From Talinum fruticosum (taxonomy: Eukaryota > Streptophyta > Magnoliopsida > Caryophyllales > Talinaceae), in the NCBI GenBank assembly GCA_021018815.1, contig JAITYX010000012.1:7489001-7553000 (forward strand): a stretch of 64,000 bases of DNA. Direction: 5' to 3'. A model generated the notes under the pieces. It did not search any database and was not told where the DNA came from. It saw only the letters and a program-made list of their open reading frames with translations. Numbering within the stretch: position 1 is the first letter of the stretch; every line of letters begins with the position of its first letter. The translations under genes were made by a program, and so were the position numbers. This document shows, piece after piece, positions 33,144 through 43,632 of the stretch.

Positions 33144-33639
33144 TTACTTTATAAATTGCCTCTTGGCATTTCGTGTGAAAAGAAAAGGAAAAAAATAGGT
33201 CAATTTGGCACCTTAAGCTATCCGACTAAGACTCGATTCCTCGGTCCCGACCGGATAACTAGCGTGGTCACCAATCAAAACAGCAAAAGCCGGCTCTAGT
33301 TTGTAATCGGCTTTTCCATGGGCCGAGCGAGTTCATCGCTCGACCCAGAACTTTGTGGCAGATTGACTCCCTTATTTGTTCTAATTGTTTTTGCTATTCA
33401 AAATAACATCCTTAGACTTTCTAAAATTAATTTTGAAAATCAAATGGTTAATAATAATTGCCAATCACACTTTCACCTAAAACTATTTCAAAAAGTAATT
33501 CTAAAAAACATGTTAATAAGAGACCCACCTAACCTAAATCAATCAAAATGAATTCAAAATAAAAAAGAGTCGACATTGCTTTCCCATGGGCAAAAGGCGT
33601 TCCGCTCCTATTCGGGGATGGTTCATGGTTTCTACACAT
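33144..33639. other. Unassigned stretch between two copia relics
   Basis: No domain recognised. The first half is GC-balanced with GTCCCGACCGG and TCGGCTTTTCCATGGGCCG. The second half is A-rich. CCCATGGGCAAAAGGCG near 33580 resembles gypsy LTR or leader sequence, but I cannot support a call. Confidence 0.3.
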
Positions 33640-34405
33640 TATTTTAAATTACAAAAAGCTCTTTATGGTTTACAACAAGCTCCTAGAGCTTGTTATGAAA
33701 GATTGAGTAGTTTCTTGGTTGAAAATGGATTTCAAAGAGGTTTGATTAACAGGACCTTATTGACAAAAACCCAAGGGAATGATTTTATTATCATTCAAAT
33801 CTATGTTGATGATATTACTTTCAATACTACTAAAGAAATTCTTTGCCAAGAATTTTCTAAGTTAATGATGTAGGAATTTCAAATGAGCAAAATGGGAGAA
33901 CTAAATTTATTCCTTGGACTACAAATCAAACAAGAGAAGGATGGAATTTATGTTCATCAATCGAAGTATGTGAAGGAGTTACTCAAGAAGTACAAGCTTT
34001 AAGATATTTAACCAATAGCAACTCCTATTGAAAGCAGCACAAAACCGGACTTAGACGAAACGGGGTAAGTTAGTAGATTATAAAATCTAAAGAGGTATGA
34101 TTGGATCTCTACTCTACCAAACTTCTTGTAGGCCAAATATAATTAGCACAATACCTATCAAATGTGACAATCAAAGTATAATCAACGTAACTAAGAACCC
34201 AATTTAGCATTCCAAAATGAAACACATTGAGGTGAGGTATTATTTTCTTAGAGACCACACTAAGAAAGGTGATATTAAGTTAGAATTTGTTCCTACTAGG
34301 CTTCAACTAGCTGATGTTATCACAAAATGTTTAGGTAAAGATCAATTTTTTCTTTATAAGAAATTAGCTTGGTGTGCTAAATACCTTATTATATGCTTAC
34401 TTCAG
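33640..34405 (+). pseudogene. Diverged copia RT and RNase H relic
   Basis: A different lineage from T and E1. It carries [20 protein letters not shown] near 33650-33710, an intact IYVDDITFNTTKE loop near 33805, then FQMSKMGELNLFLGLQIKQ after a TAG. An internal deletion removes most of the RNase H centre (about 34130). The end is kept: KHIEVRYYFLRDHTKKGDI and FVPTRLQLADVITKCLGKD at 34217-34340. No CTCG-type breaks are evident here, unlike the E1 family. Confidence 0.82.
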
Positions 34406-34431
34406 TGATTTATTATGTCTTTGTATTGATT

Positions 34432-34690
34432 CACTATTACAAGAAACACTTTTAACGACAGGCCTTTAACGACGGTTAATAGGACAAACCATCATAAAAA
34501 ATAGACTGGTGGCATTTTTGTAAATATGAGGCATTATTTAACACATATGATGACGGTTATACTATGAGAATCGTCATATGTATTATCGAATATATTTAAC
34601 GACGGTTCTATGACAAAATCGTCGTTAAATGTGACATATGACGATCGTTCGATGAAAGAATCGTCATCATATGTCTTTCGGATGCAATTT
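34432..34690 (+). mobile_element. Orphan CACTA (En/Spm) terminus with subterminal repeats
   Basis: CACTATTACAAGAAACAC resembles the CACTACAAGAAA ends of plant CACTA transposons. It is followed by repeated TAACGACGGTT / ATCGTCGTTAA and ATGACGGTT / GAATCGTCATATG motifs in both orientations, typical subterminal transposase sites. No matching right end (TTCTTGTA...GTG with the same subterminal repeats) was found in the window. Confidence 0.65.
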
Positions 34691-35484
34691 AAAAGCCCAA
34701 GAACATACCTAATGTTTCAATGCCCACGTACAATATGCTCTCTACTCTCTCGGTCTTATCGCTTTCTACAGCTTACCTCCTCCACATACCTCCTCCGGAA
34801 CTCATATCTTCCTTGCCGATCGACTTGAATTGGTAAGCCCTACATCCTCGCCTTTGTAGTTTCCTCTCTGTTGTTAATCTTTCATTTCTTTATAGTTTCC
34901 TCTCATCTCTTTTAAGTGTAGATCTCCTCAAACTAATTCTCACAGTCAAGCCTCTCCTCATCTCGCCGTTTTCGGTTCTTAGGTATGAAGATCTATCCTC
35001 TCTTATTTTTCGCTTTAAGTTATTTACAAAATGTATTATAGTTAAATGTTGAATGTATTTGCGGTAATAATGTGAATGTTGAGAATGTGGGTAATGTTGG
35101 AGATTATTGAAATGTTGAGTCATTGTTGAAATGATAAATATTGAGAATATAGGTAACATTTGTTTAGTTTATTAAGTTAAAAATTCGTGAATGTTTGAAA
35201 TTTTGAAAAATGGGTTTAGGAGTTTATGATTTGCGGTTATTATATTGAAATTTGTTTAGGGTTTTAGAGAAATAAAAAGATAATTTAGATATAGGGTCAC
35301 CCCAAAAACCTTCTCATAAAGATAAATTTCTCTACAAATTTGTTTATTTTGATGAGGTGATGTTGGGGTGAACTTATTTATCCAATTATCAAAATTTGTA
35401 TCCAAATATGGTTAGAGTTTAGAGAAATAAAAATATTTATGGTTTAGGGTTTGAGAAAATAGAAAAATTTCTACTTATATACTT
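34691..35484. other. AT-rich sequence right of the CACTA end
   Basis: 34691-34980 is CT-rich and could be a transposon 5' leader or exon (CTACTCTCTCGG, CCTCCTCCACATACC). 35000-35280 is AT-rich and intron-like with repeated AATGTTGAGAAT motifs. 35285-35400 is a diverged copy of the 35540-35650 repeat (AAGATAAATTT...TTATTTATCCAA). No protein domain seen. Confidence 0.4.
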
Positions 35485-36215
35485 AAGGATCAATAGGGAT
35501 AAAATATAAATGTGAAAACGTGAAAAATTAGAAAGGTATTTGGATATAGGGATCTCCCCAAATACTTGTCATAAAGACAAATTTGTTATCAAATTTATTT
35601 ATTTTGATGAGTTGAAGTTGGGGTGGACTAATTTATCCAATTATCCAAATTTCCGGTTTCCTTTTTGGTTGCAAGTTTATTGTATTATATAGGATCGTAA
35701 ACTAGAGGCTATGATTTTTTTTAAGTTTACGTAATTCATAAGACAATAATTAAATATGAATAAAATGTTGAGCCCATCCATTTAGTTTGCTTTAACCAAA
35801 GACATAACAGGAACCGGAATTCGCTTGTTGTGATGAAGAATGAGGTTGGTTTTACAAGACAAAACATGATGTGTACACGCAACATAGGCCGATCCACGAA
35901 GAAGGGTAAAAGATCGAGGAGTCAAATCGGTTTTCATTTGGCGTCTTGATCCTTCTACCCTTATTTCTGGATCGACCTACGTTGTATGTACACTCCATTT
36001 TTGTCTTGTACACCCAACCTCATTACTAATCACAACAAAAGAATTCTGGTTCTTTTTATGTCTTGCGTCGTTAAAGGAAATTAAAGAGGTGGCCTCAAGA
36101 TTTCATTCATAATTTTATTATTGTCTTATGAATTACGTAAACTTAAAAAAATCATGTCTAATTTATGAAAAATATCTAATGCATCAATATTGGACGCAAA
36201 AAGGAAACCATAAAT
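35485..36215. mobile_element. Foldback element, copy 1 (long inverted repeat)
   Basis: A large palindrome. Left arm about 35645-35925 (GGTTTCCTTTTTGG, AAGTTTACGTAATTCATAAGAC, CCGATCCACGAAGAAGGGTA), right arm about 35940-36215 carrying their reverse complements (TACCCTTATTTCTGGATCG, GTCTTATGAATTACGTAAACTT, AAAAAGGAAACC). The loop is short. A left flank of about 160 bp (35485-35645) is shared with copies 2 and 3. No coding capacity. Confidence 0.8.
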
Positions 36216-36221
36216 ATATAT

Positions 36222-37803
36222 TGAAGGTTTGCTCTGGGAGAGGCTAAGTCACCCTAGAGGGGGTGAATAGGGTGATGAAGGAATTTGTTTGAATTTAAAA
36301 TAGATATGAATCCGAGGTGAGTGAGAGTCAAGGATACACTCGGAAAAGTGCTAACTCGGAATTCAGTGAAGAAACAGATTAAGCGGAACTTTGAAACAGA
36401 TCCGAGTCTAAAATGCACTCGAAAAGTAATAACTCGAAGATACGTGGAAACCCTCCTGGGCAGAATACCACGGACCGTGCTAATCCAAGCACGAAGTCAA
36501 ATCCACTATTTTGAGTCCACAAAATACGATGAGACTGACTCAACCCGAGTTGTTCCCTTGGACAACTCCTTACAAGTTTTTCCTAGACTCATAAATTACC
36601 TTATCCGATCTAGTACTTCCTAACCGAGATCACCCTTACAGTTAGGGATAATCGAGCTGAGTTAACCCTTACAACTCAGTCAAGGGACCTTACTTAGAGA
36701 GTAAGCAAGAGAGTGTTTGTAATCGAGTACAAGACCTTACAACTCGGAGAAATAATAAATACAGAATTGGAGTTGTAAATAGAAGATTGAGAATGAATAC
36801 AATGACTTTTGCTCAAGTATGTGTATTAACAGTTGGTTCAGCAATCTTCAAGTCTTGGAAGTTGGCTTCTATTTATAGATGACCAAGCAGCTTAGCCGTT
36901 GTCTCCATCTTCCGACTAGAAGTCCCTTGTGACTCGTTGTAAAGGATTTTCCGAGTCACTCGGAAAATATCCGTTGAGATATGAACGTTGGGCAACGGTT
37001 CTTGACTCCGTAGAAGTCCCAAAACCAGTGGTGGTGTCTCTAAAAATAAGGTGGAAACCACCGTTGAGCTTGGTGTTGCAGTTTTCCAGCTTTGGAAACA
37101 GACAACCCTAACACGATGTCCGGGGCTAGGTTAGAAGTGGAAAAAGCCTTGTCTACTGGTGATTTGACTTTTTGAAGCCGGTTACTTTTGTAATTCAAAA
37201 ATAGGATAGCCTCGTTTGAATAACCTAAAAAACTAAATCAATTTGGTTCTAAAAGTATAAAATACTTTGGTCCAAGATTAGACACGAGATAATAACATAA
37301 TTAAGATAATTAAATGACTAATTATCTAAGTCAGAAAAGGAATGGAATTTTCCGAGTCTAATATCCATGATACTTAAAATTCTACCCGAGTCGAGTCTCA
37401 AAAAGAATCAAGTTAGATAAAGAATATCGAGTGAACAAACTTGATCTAGACTAGACAAAGTTCAAGCAAAATATGCTCGACTTAGAAGAATGAATTAATA
37501 AGGTAATTCTTGGAACACGAAGTCGGACCTAAGTTTATGTGCGTGGAATAAAGTGTTTGAACATGCAATATACCCGAGTGAGAAGAGGCATGTAAACGTA
37601 AGCTTTCCGAGTCAATCAGTCGATCGAATCAATCGGAAACATATATAGTAGATTCTTTAACACTCGGATAGAATGCTATATCACTCAGAAAAGTTTCTAA
37701 GGCACATGGAATGGCTTGGAATCAAAACTCTATAGGAGAAGAAGTCTTATACCCGATTCTTCGATGGAACTCGAAAAGAGTAAGTATATAGTCCGAGTCT
37801 TCA
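36222..37803 (-). repeat. 3' LTR of C
   Basis: 1582 bp, minus-strand TGAAGACTCGG...ACCTTCA. TATAAATA at 36870-36877 on the minus strand. It abuts the PPT on its right, which fixes it as the 3' copy. Confidence 0.92.
36870..36877 (-). promoter_or_regulatory. LTR TATA box of C
   Basis: The minus strand reads TATAAATA at the aligned family position. Being the 3' LTR, it would fire outward, toward the foldback element and CACTA end on the left. Confidence 0.55.
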
Positions 37804-37817
37804 ATCTCTTCCTTTTT
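37804..37817 (-). other. Polypurine tract of C
   Basis: The minus strand reads AAAAAGGAAGAGAT next to the 3' LTR. It aligns with the tracts of B and D. Confidence 0.8.
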
Positions 37818-38159
37818 ATGAAAGGCATTCCATACTTAGACAGAAACTTTGTTAGTAATAAAAATATGATTATATAAACTTGCTCAGAAAGTAACTTGAG
37901 ATGTTCATAGCACGAGCGAAAGTAACAGAGCAAGAAACGAGATAAAATCGAGATAGATACTCAACAATTATTAAAGAAATGCATTACTTCATTAACATCG
38001 GAAAATAAATATTTACAGGTGAGAAAGACTCCCCTAAACAAGACAACAAATTTTTCTATCTATTCTCCCCTTGCCTTTCAGCAAAAAAAAATGGGAAGAA
38101 TTCAACAATAAATACATTTTTGATGTCCGGAAAAAAAGAAAAATGAAACACTTTAAAGA
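37818..38159 (-). other. 3' untranslated region of C
   Basis: Non-coding. The minus strand includes TTGCTGAAAGGCAAGGGGAG near 38065-38085, the extra purine-rich tract also seen upstream of the PPT in B. Confidence 0.5.
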
Positions 38160-39790
38160 AAAGACTAAGAAACTAAGGAGGAGATAGATTGGTCCGGGTT
38201 GAGGAGGAAAGACGAGAGGTGTGCAGGCGTTGATAAGATCTTGACGATGTGCTTGAGAACGGCGGAGGAAGTACAGGGATCTCTAGCAACGGCTCGGCTT
38301 TGAATGGCTAACCCGGAACTAGGTCGTCCGGAGGCTCGTCCTCTTGGAACTCAGCGACCGGAGGGGTGTGCTCAGGCTGACTCGCTGCCGATTGTCCTTG
38401 ATCGCGAGGTTCTTTCGACCCACTCGGATCGATGTCCGAGCCGATGACTCTCGGTTGCGCTCGAGAGCACCCGGACCCTCGATTCTTGCTCCTTGCCCTT
38501 CCGGTTCTCCTTGATCGAAGGAGTTGCCTCAACCGCAAGCTCCTCTACTTCTTCTTGTCCTTCTTCTTCTTCTCCTCCGTCGGAGGAGGACTTGGCGAGG
38601 CTCGAGGATTCCTTAGAGGTGTCCGAGTCTCCTTGATCCTCGAGTCGCCTTGGATCGTCTCTCCCGAAGGAGCTCGATCAGCTCCCTCTCGCTCTTTCAC
38701 AAGAGCCTTCATCTCAAGGAGCACGTCCTGCCGCTCTTGAAGTTGAGATTGGGAGGTTTTATGGTTGTTGGTCATATACTTGGAAGATAGTCTTGAATGA
38801 TCGGAGAAGGTCCTTGAGTTCCAAGGACACAGAGGAAATTTTGTCCATGAAAGTAGTGGACAAAAGAGAAGAAAGAGTTTTAGAAGCACTCGAGGTAGAG
38901 GCGCCACTAGGTGGAGCAGGAAGAGAAAGAGGGGCATCTTTCCGAGTCCGAGGCGGAGAAGGTGGCCTCGGCTCTTAGTCGTGAACCCGGACACCGAGGT
39001 TAGGTTTCCCGGTATCCATACCCTAGAAGTTCCTTTTGCCAACTACAATGGCAGCCTCCGAAACTGCGTTCGGATCCGAGGGAAGAGGAACTTTGAATTG
39101 TTTGAAAATGAGAGTGAGAAGAGCACCGAAAGAGAGAGGAGTGTTCTTCTTGTTTTGAGATTGAGCTGGCACAGCTACCATTTGCTCAATGATGGAAGGA
39201 AAGAGGTCTACTTCATAGCCCTCTAGGATGTCAAAAAGAGCCTTAAGATGCTTGGAGTTGGGATTCTCCTTGCTCGGAGTGTTGTGAGAAGAAAGTTCTC
39301 ATCAGCAAGAAACACGGAAGGCGAGCTTCGACTTTAGTTGGGTCACATAAAAGTTTTTACGTGACCCGGGGAACTCTTTTGCATACTTTTCAAAGAAGTC
39401 GATAGCGACTTCATTGAAAGGTATTGCATTTCGTTCGAGAAGAGAGATGATACTTTGAACAAATGATGGAGGAGGGAAGTATTGATTCAAACGAGTTATG
39501 TTCGAACTCTGGAGGTTAGAATACCTTCGGAGCTGGAAAGATGAGTGTAGAACTCGGATACGAGTTCGGGATAGATGAACTCGCTGAAACAAAGAAAGTT
39601 GTAGACCCCGGTCGATCGTATGTGAGGCAACCACGAAAATTTTGTGGTTGGGAAGAATTTATCATCCAGCGCAAGATGCTCGGGTGACAACGGGTTTAGA
39701 ACTTAAGGGGCCTTCTTGGCTTTTTGTGCGGGGTTTCTTTGTGGCGAGCCAAGAAAATCGAGTGAGAAATTCTTTTCGGCATATTGATGG
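38160..39790 (-). pseudogene. C third ORF (env-like position), broken
   Basis: Minus-strand homolog of the third ORF of B. The N-terminal domain has LALDDKFFPTTKFSWLPHI and CFSEFIYPELVSEFYTHLS (39496-39690), then VAIDFFEKYAKEFPGS (39302-39420). The C-terminal part (38308-39042) is Pro/Ser-rich then Glu/Lys/Asp-rich and ends in a charged tail. The start Met region MPKRG is degraded near 39780. At least four frame breaks. A Leu/Phe-rich stretch at 39780-39918 lies upstream in another frame and is probably a leader, not a signal peptide. Confidence 0.58.
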
Positions 39791-40032
39791 AGAAAAGAGA
39801 GAGTAGATAAGTTTGAGAGAGAGTAGGAGAAAAGAGCTAGAAGAGAGTGAAAGATAAAAGAAAAGAGTAGAAGAAGAATGAGTTTGAGAGCAACAGAGCT
39901 TACTTGAGATGTTCTCACGAAGCTTGAGATCGTTGTGTGTCGCTTTTAGTCACTAAGAACGTGGTCACGAGGATTTGATTTCGAGAGAGAGAGTAAGTGA
40001 AGAGTAAAGTAAAGAAATGAAGGAGTATAGGT

Positions 40033-40112
40033 GTTATTTATAAGAAAACTAAACGTCCTTCGATATCCATTCCGACTCGGCTCTTTCAGCGGTCACCTCG
40101 GACCGGTATGAC
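40033..40112 (-). promoter_or_regulatory. Internal promoter upstream of the third ORF of C
   Basis: The minus strand has GTCATACCGG (40103-40112), then 60 bases on TATAAATAAC (40033-40042), then a CT-rich leader. Same order and spacing as D and nearly as B. Confidence 0.55.
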
Positions 40113-40439
40113 TGTTCTCTTCCACAACGGTTAGAATTCCAACGGTTTATCTCCCAACGGCTAGTTGACTTATCACGGCGCGCGAGAGAGAGAGAGAAAG
40201 AAAGATTTTGAAAACAAATTCCGAAATTCTCCACTTGTCTAGAGATGATTTCGAAGTTTGATGTTCATTTTCTCAAAGTCCGAGTCCGACTCGACTAGGT
40301 TTCGAGTGACTCGGATACTAGAAATAAATAATAATTATCGGCTCAGTATCACTAAATCAACTAAACTAATGGTTATTTAAGAAATGAAATCACATAACGC
40401 ATAATCATGCAATAAAAATTTTCACATAGAAAGCAAATA

Positions 40440-40990
40440 ATTATGCATTTAACATGCCAAGCTCATTCCTAATAAAGCAAAACCGATCCTCACTAAGTGG
40501 TTTAGTAAAGATATCAGCTAATTGAAGATTGGTAGGAATGAACTCAAGTTCAATATCTCCTTTCTCGGAATGGTCTCTTAGGAAATGATACCGACCTCAA
40601 TGTGTTTCGTCTTTGAGTGCTGAACTGGATTTTTGGTGATGCTTATTGCACTCGATTATCACACTTGATTGGAACCGACTTGAAAGAAAGTCCAAGATCT
40701 TTAAAGTATTGCTTTATCCATAAAATCTGAGCACAACATGCTCCAACCGCAATATACTCAGCCTCGGCAGTTGATAGAGCTACCGAGTTTTGCTTCTTTG
40801 AGTGCCAAGATATTAAGGATTGACCCAGAAATTGGCAAGCTCCCGAGGTGGTCTTTCTATCAACTTTGTATCTAGCGTAATCAGCATCCGAGTATCTAGT
40901 GAGAGTCGGTTCGAGTATCCAAGTGAGAGTCGGTTCCGAGTCTCCGGAGTACCATAGACCTAAATTTTGAGTCCCAAGCAAGATATCTAA
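40440..40990 (-). pseudogene. C RNase H
   Basis: A minus-strand open run of 112 codons (40643-40981) reads YSDADYARYKVDRKTTSGAC, LISWHSKKQ and ALSTAEAEYIAVGACCAQ, then KCDN. These carry the catalytic Asp of YSDAD and the Glu of AEAEY. The C-terminal ADIFTKPL region follows in another frame at about 40480-40520. A short duplication of the GAGTCGGTTC.GAGT segment lies at 40905-40940. The frame breaks at CTCGATTATCACACTTG near 40650. Confidence 0.85.
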
Positions 40991-40999
40991 ATATTCTCT

Positions 41000-41858
41000 T
41001 CATTGCAGTGAGATGTGATTCTTTTGGATTAGCTTGGAATCTTGTGCATAGACAGGACACTAAACATTATATCTGGTTTACTGGAAGTAAGATATAGCAA
41101 AGATTCAATCATACCTCGATAGAGTTTCGATCTATTGCTTTACCTTTTTCGTCTGAGTCCAGTTTCAAGCTACTGCTCATAGGTGTTGCTGCATGCTTTG
41201 CACCTTGAAGTTTATACTTTTTCAGCAGCTCCTTGGTGTACTTTGATTGATGGACATAAATTCCATTTTTTTCTTACTTGATTTGTAGACCAAGGAAGAA
41301 ATTGAGTTCTCCCATCATACTCATTTGAAATTCCTGTCTCATTAACTCAAAAACATCTCGACATAGAATTTCATTAGTAGCTCTAAAGATTATGTCATCA
41401 ACATATATCCGAGCGATAAGGAAGTCTTTCCCCTTGGTTTTTATGAAGAGAGTCTTGTCAATCTGACCTCTTCTAAAATCATTTTGAACCAAGAAATTGC
41501 TCGAGTCTTTCATACCAAGCTCTTGAAGCTTGTTTAAGACCATAAAGAGCTTTTTAAATTTTGAAAACATGATTTGGAAATTCGAGTTTTCAAATCTAGG
41601 GGGCTGCTCAAGCATAGACTTCCTCTTCGATAAAACAATTGAGAAAACAACACTTAACATCCATTTGATATAACTTGATATTCATGCTAGATGCAAATGC
41701 CAACAGAATTCTAATGGCTTCAATTATAGCTACAGGTGCAAAGGTTTCCCCATAATCAATCCTTTCTTCTTGATTGTAACCTTGAGCCACAAGTCTAGCC
41801 TTGTTTTTGACTACCAATCCACCTTCATCTAGTTTGTTCTTGAAAACCCACTTGGATC
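41000..41858 (-). pseudogene. C reverse transcriptase
   Basis: In order on the minus strand: KARLVAQGYNQEERIDYGET (41760-41817), YQMDVKCCFLN, then an open run at 41274-41660 with NKLQELGMKD and IYVDDIIFRATNEILCRDV (catalytic YVDD intact) to MSMMGELNFFLGLQIK. GACTGAG reads GACTCGAG at about 41497 and breaks the frame. RNase H follows downstream, as in copia pol. Confidence 0.87.
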
Positions 41859-42632
41859 CTATGACTGGGTGGTCGGAGGGTCATTTGGTCGAGTCCGGAC
41901 TTGGTTTCTTTCGAATTGATTGAGTTCCTCTTGCATGGCCTCTACCCATTCAGGTTCATTTAGGGCCTCTAGTGCATTTTTAGGTTCGGTTAAGGAAATA
42001 AATGTAGTGAATGCACATAAATTCTGAAGAAAGGAACGAGTTCTTGCCCCACTGTTGATATCGGATAATATGTTTTCTAGTGGATGACTAGAAGCATACT
42101 TGAATGCTCTACTTGTTCTCCGATTCACCAGATTTGTAGGTTGAATTGCTTGATCTTTAGAAGCTTGTTCTGAGTGATCTTGTTCATCAGATTGTCCTTC
42201 ATCATTCCGAGCGGGTTCTTGTGTTGTCTCATTCCGAGTCACTTCGTTACGAGTGACTTCATTCCGAGCTGGTTGGGTTTGATTCCTGATAGGCTCATTT
42301 TCATCACAATCATCATTTCTGCTGAGCTTTAGATCCGAGAATGATGATTCACTTGGCTTTTCCTGTTCAAGTTCATCAAACACAACGTGGATGCTTTCTT
42401 CCACTTTGTTAGTTCTTTTATTAAAAATGTGATAAGCTTCACTATGAGATGAATAACCCCGAAAAATACCTTCATCTAACCGAGCATCACACTTGGTCAG
42501 GTGATCATTACCATTGTTGTGAACAAAACACATACATCCAAAGGGTTTGAAGTATGAGATATTGGGTTTCTTCCCCTTGTAGAGCTCGTACGGTGTTTTC
42601 TTCGGAATGGGTCCGATGAGGCATCTGTTCAA
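41859..42632 (-). pseudogene. C integrase tail and linker, 257-codon open frame
   Basis: The longest open frame of the window. On the minus strand it starts in the integrase tail (TPYELYKGKKPNISYFKPFG, GIFRGYSSHSEAYHIFNKRT), passes an Asn/Glu/Thr-rich linker with RNEVTRNEVTRNETTQEPAR repeats, and ends at EPEWVEAMQEELNQFERNQ. It is a polyprotein internal segment, not a separate gene. The apparent start Met is simply the first Met after an upstream frame break at about 42632. Confidence 0.88.
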
Positions 42633-43054
42633 GGTGTAGTTGGCTGTGTTGACTGCCTCAGCCTGAAATAGTAGGGTAGATTGTGTTCAATCATCATTGT
42701 CCTAGCTATTTCTTCAAGAGTTCTATTCTTTCTCTCCACTACTCCATTCTGTTGAGGAGTTCTTGGTGCTGAGAAGTTGTGGGAGATGCCATTATTGTCA
42801 CAAAACTCTGCAAATTCCGAGTAGTTGAACTCCCTTCCATGATCGGTTCGAATTCTTTGAATCCGAGTCCGAGACTCAACTTGGATTTTTCTGCAGAGCT
42901 TGCTGAACTCTTTGAATGCTTCATTTTTGTGCTTAAGAAAACACACCCAGGTAAATCGTGAGTAATCATAAATAATAACAAGGACATATGATTTACCTCC
43001 AAGACTCTTAACAGGGATTTCACCACATAAGTCCATATGTAGCATTTCAAGCAC
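42629..43054 (-). pseudogene. C integrase core, 141-codon open frame
   Basis: Complete DDE core signature: HMDLCGEIPVKSLGGK (Asp), RIRTDHGREFNYSEFAEF (Asp) and PQQNGVVERKNRTLEEIA (Glu). This is the best preserved integrase core in the window. GAG-pre-integrase lies just upstream. The frame breaks at the C-terminal end (42660) where the tail frame takes over. Confidence 0.9.
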
Positions 43055-43632
43055 CTTGGATATGGAAACTGTCTTCAGAGATTTGAAAGATGATCCGACT
43101 TGTTTCCCTTTTGTGCAAGCTTCACATTTCTTATCTTTCTTAAAAGCACAATTAGGGAATCCTCTACTAAACCAGTTTCCTAATAGTATGCATGCTAAAA
43201 TGGCCTAATCTATGATGCCATGTCCATGAGTCATCAAGAAGTGATGCTTTTAAACAAGATAAATTCCGACTTGGGTCGAAAGAGGAATAATGTAAGTGTT
43301 ACCTGATCTCTTACTTGAGAGCTTGATCTCCTTGGTAGTGTCATCGAAATGTAACAGTTTATTTGAGTGAATCTTACCTCTTGACCTTTATCACACAATT
43401 GAGAAATGCTAAGGAGGTTGTACTTTAATCCTTTGACAAGGTATACTTGGGCTAACCAGATTGCCTCCCTTTCCAATCTTGCCTATCCCAATTATCTTGC
43501 CTTTGCTGTCATCTCCAAATATGACTTTTCTTCCTTTGTACTCTTCTAATTCATAAAAGAGTCCCGAGTCTCCCGACATGTGGCGTGAGCATCCACCGTC
43601 TAGGTACCAATGCCCTTTTGATCTTTTCTGAC
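43055..43632 (-). pseudogene. C GAG-pre-integrase and protease
   Basis: Protease reads HWYLDGGCSRHMSGDSGLF then GKIIGIGKIGKGGNLVSP (43409-43642). The active-site triad is DGG rather than DSG/DTG, probably inactive. GAG-pre-integrase is broken: one part of the TWHRRLGH and RGFPNC segment is shifted near 43160-43220. The LLSISQLCDKGQEVRFTQ segment is open in 43234-43476. Confidence 0.8.

Noticed and set aside
39703..39918. Leu/Phe-rich N-terminus as a signal peptide for the third ORF of C
   Set aside because: It is in a different frame from the conserved domain and corresponds to the CT-rich leader in B and D.
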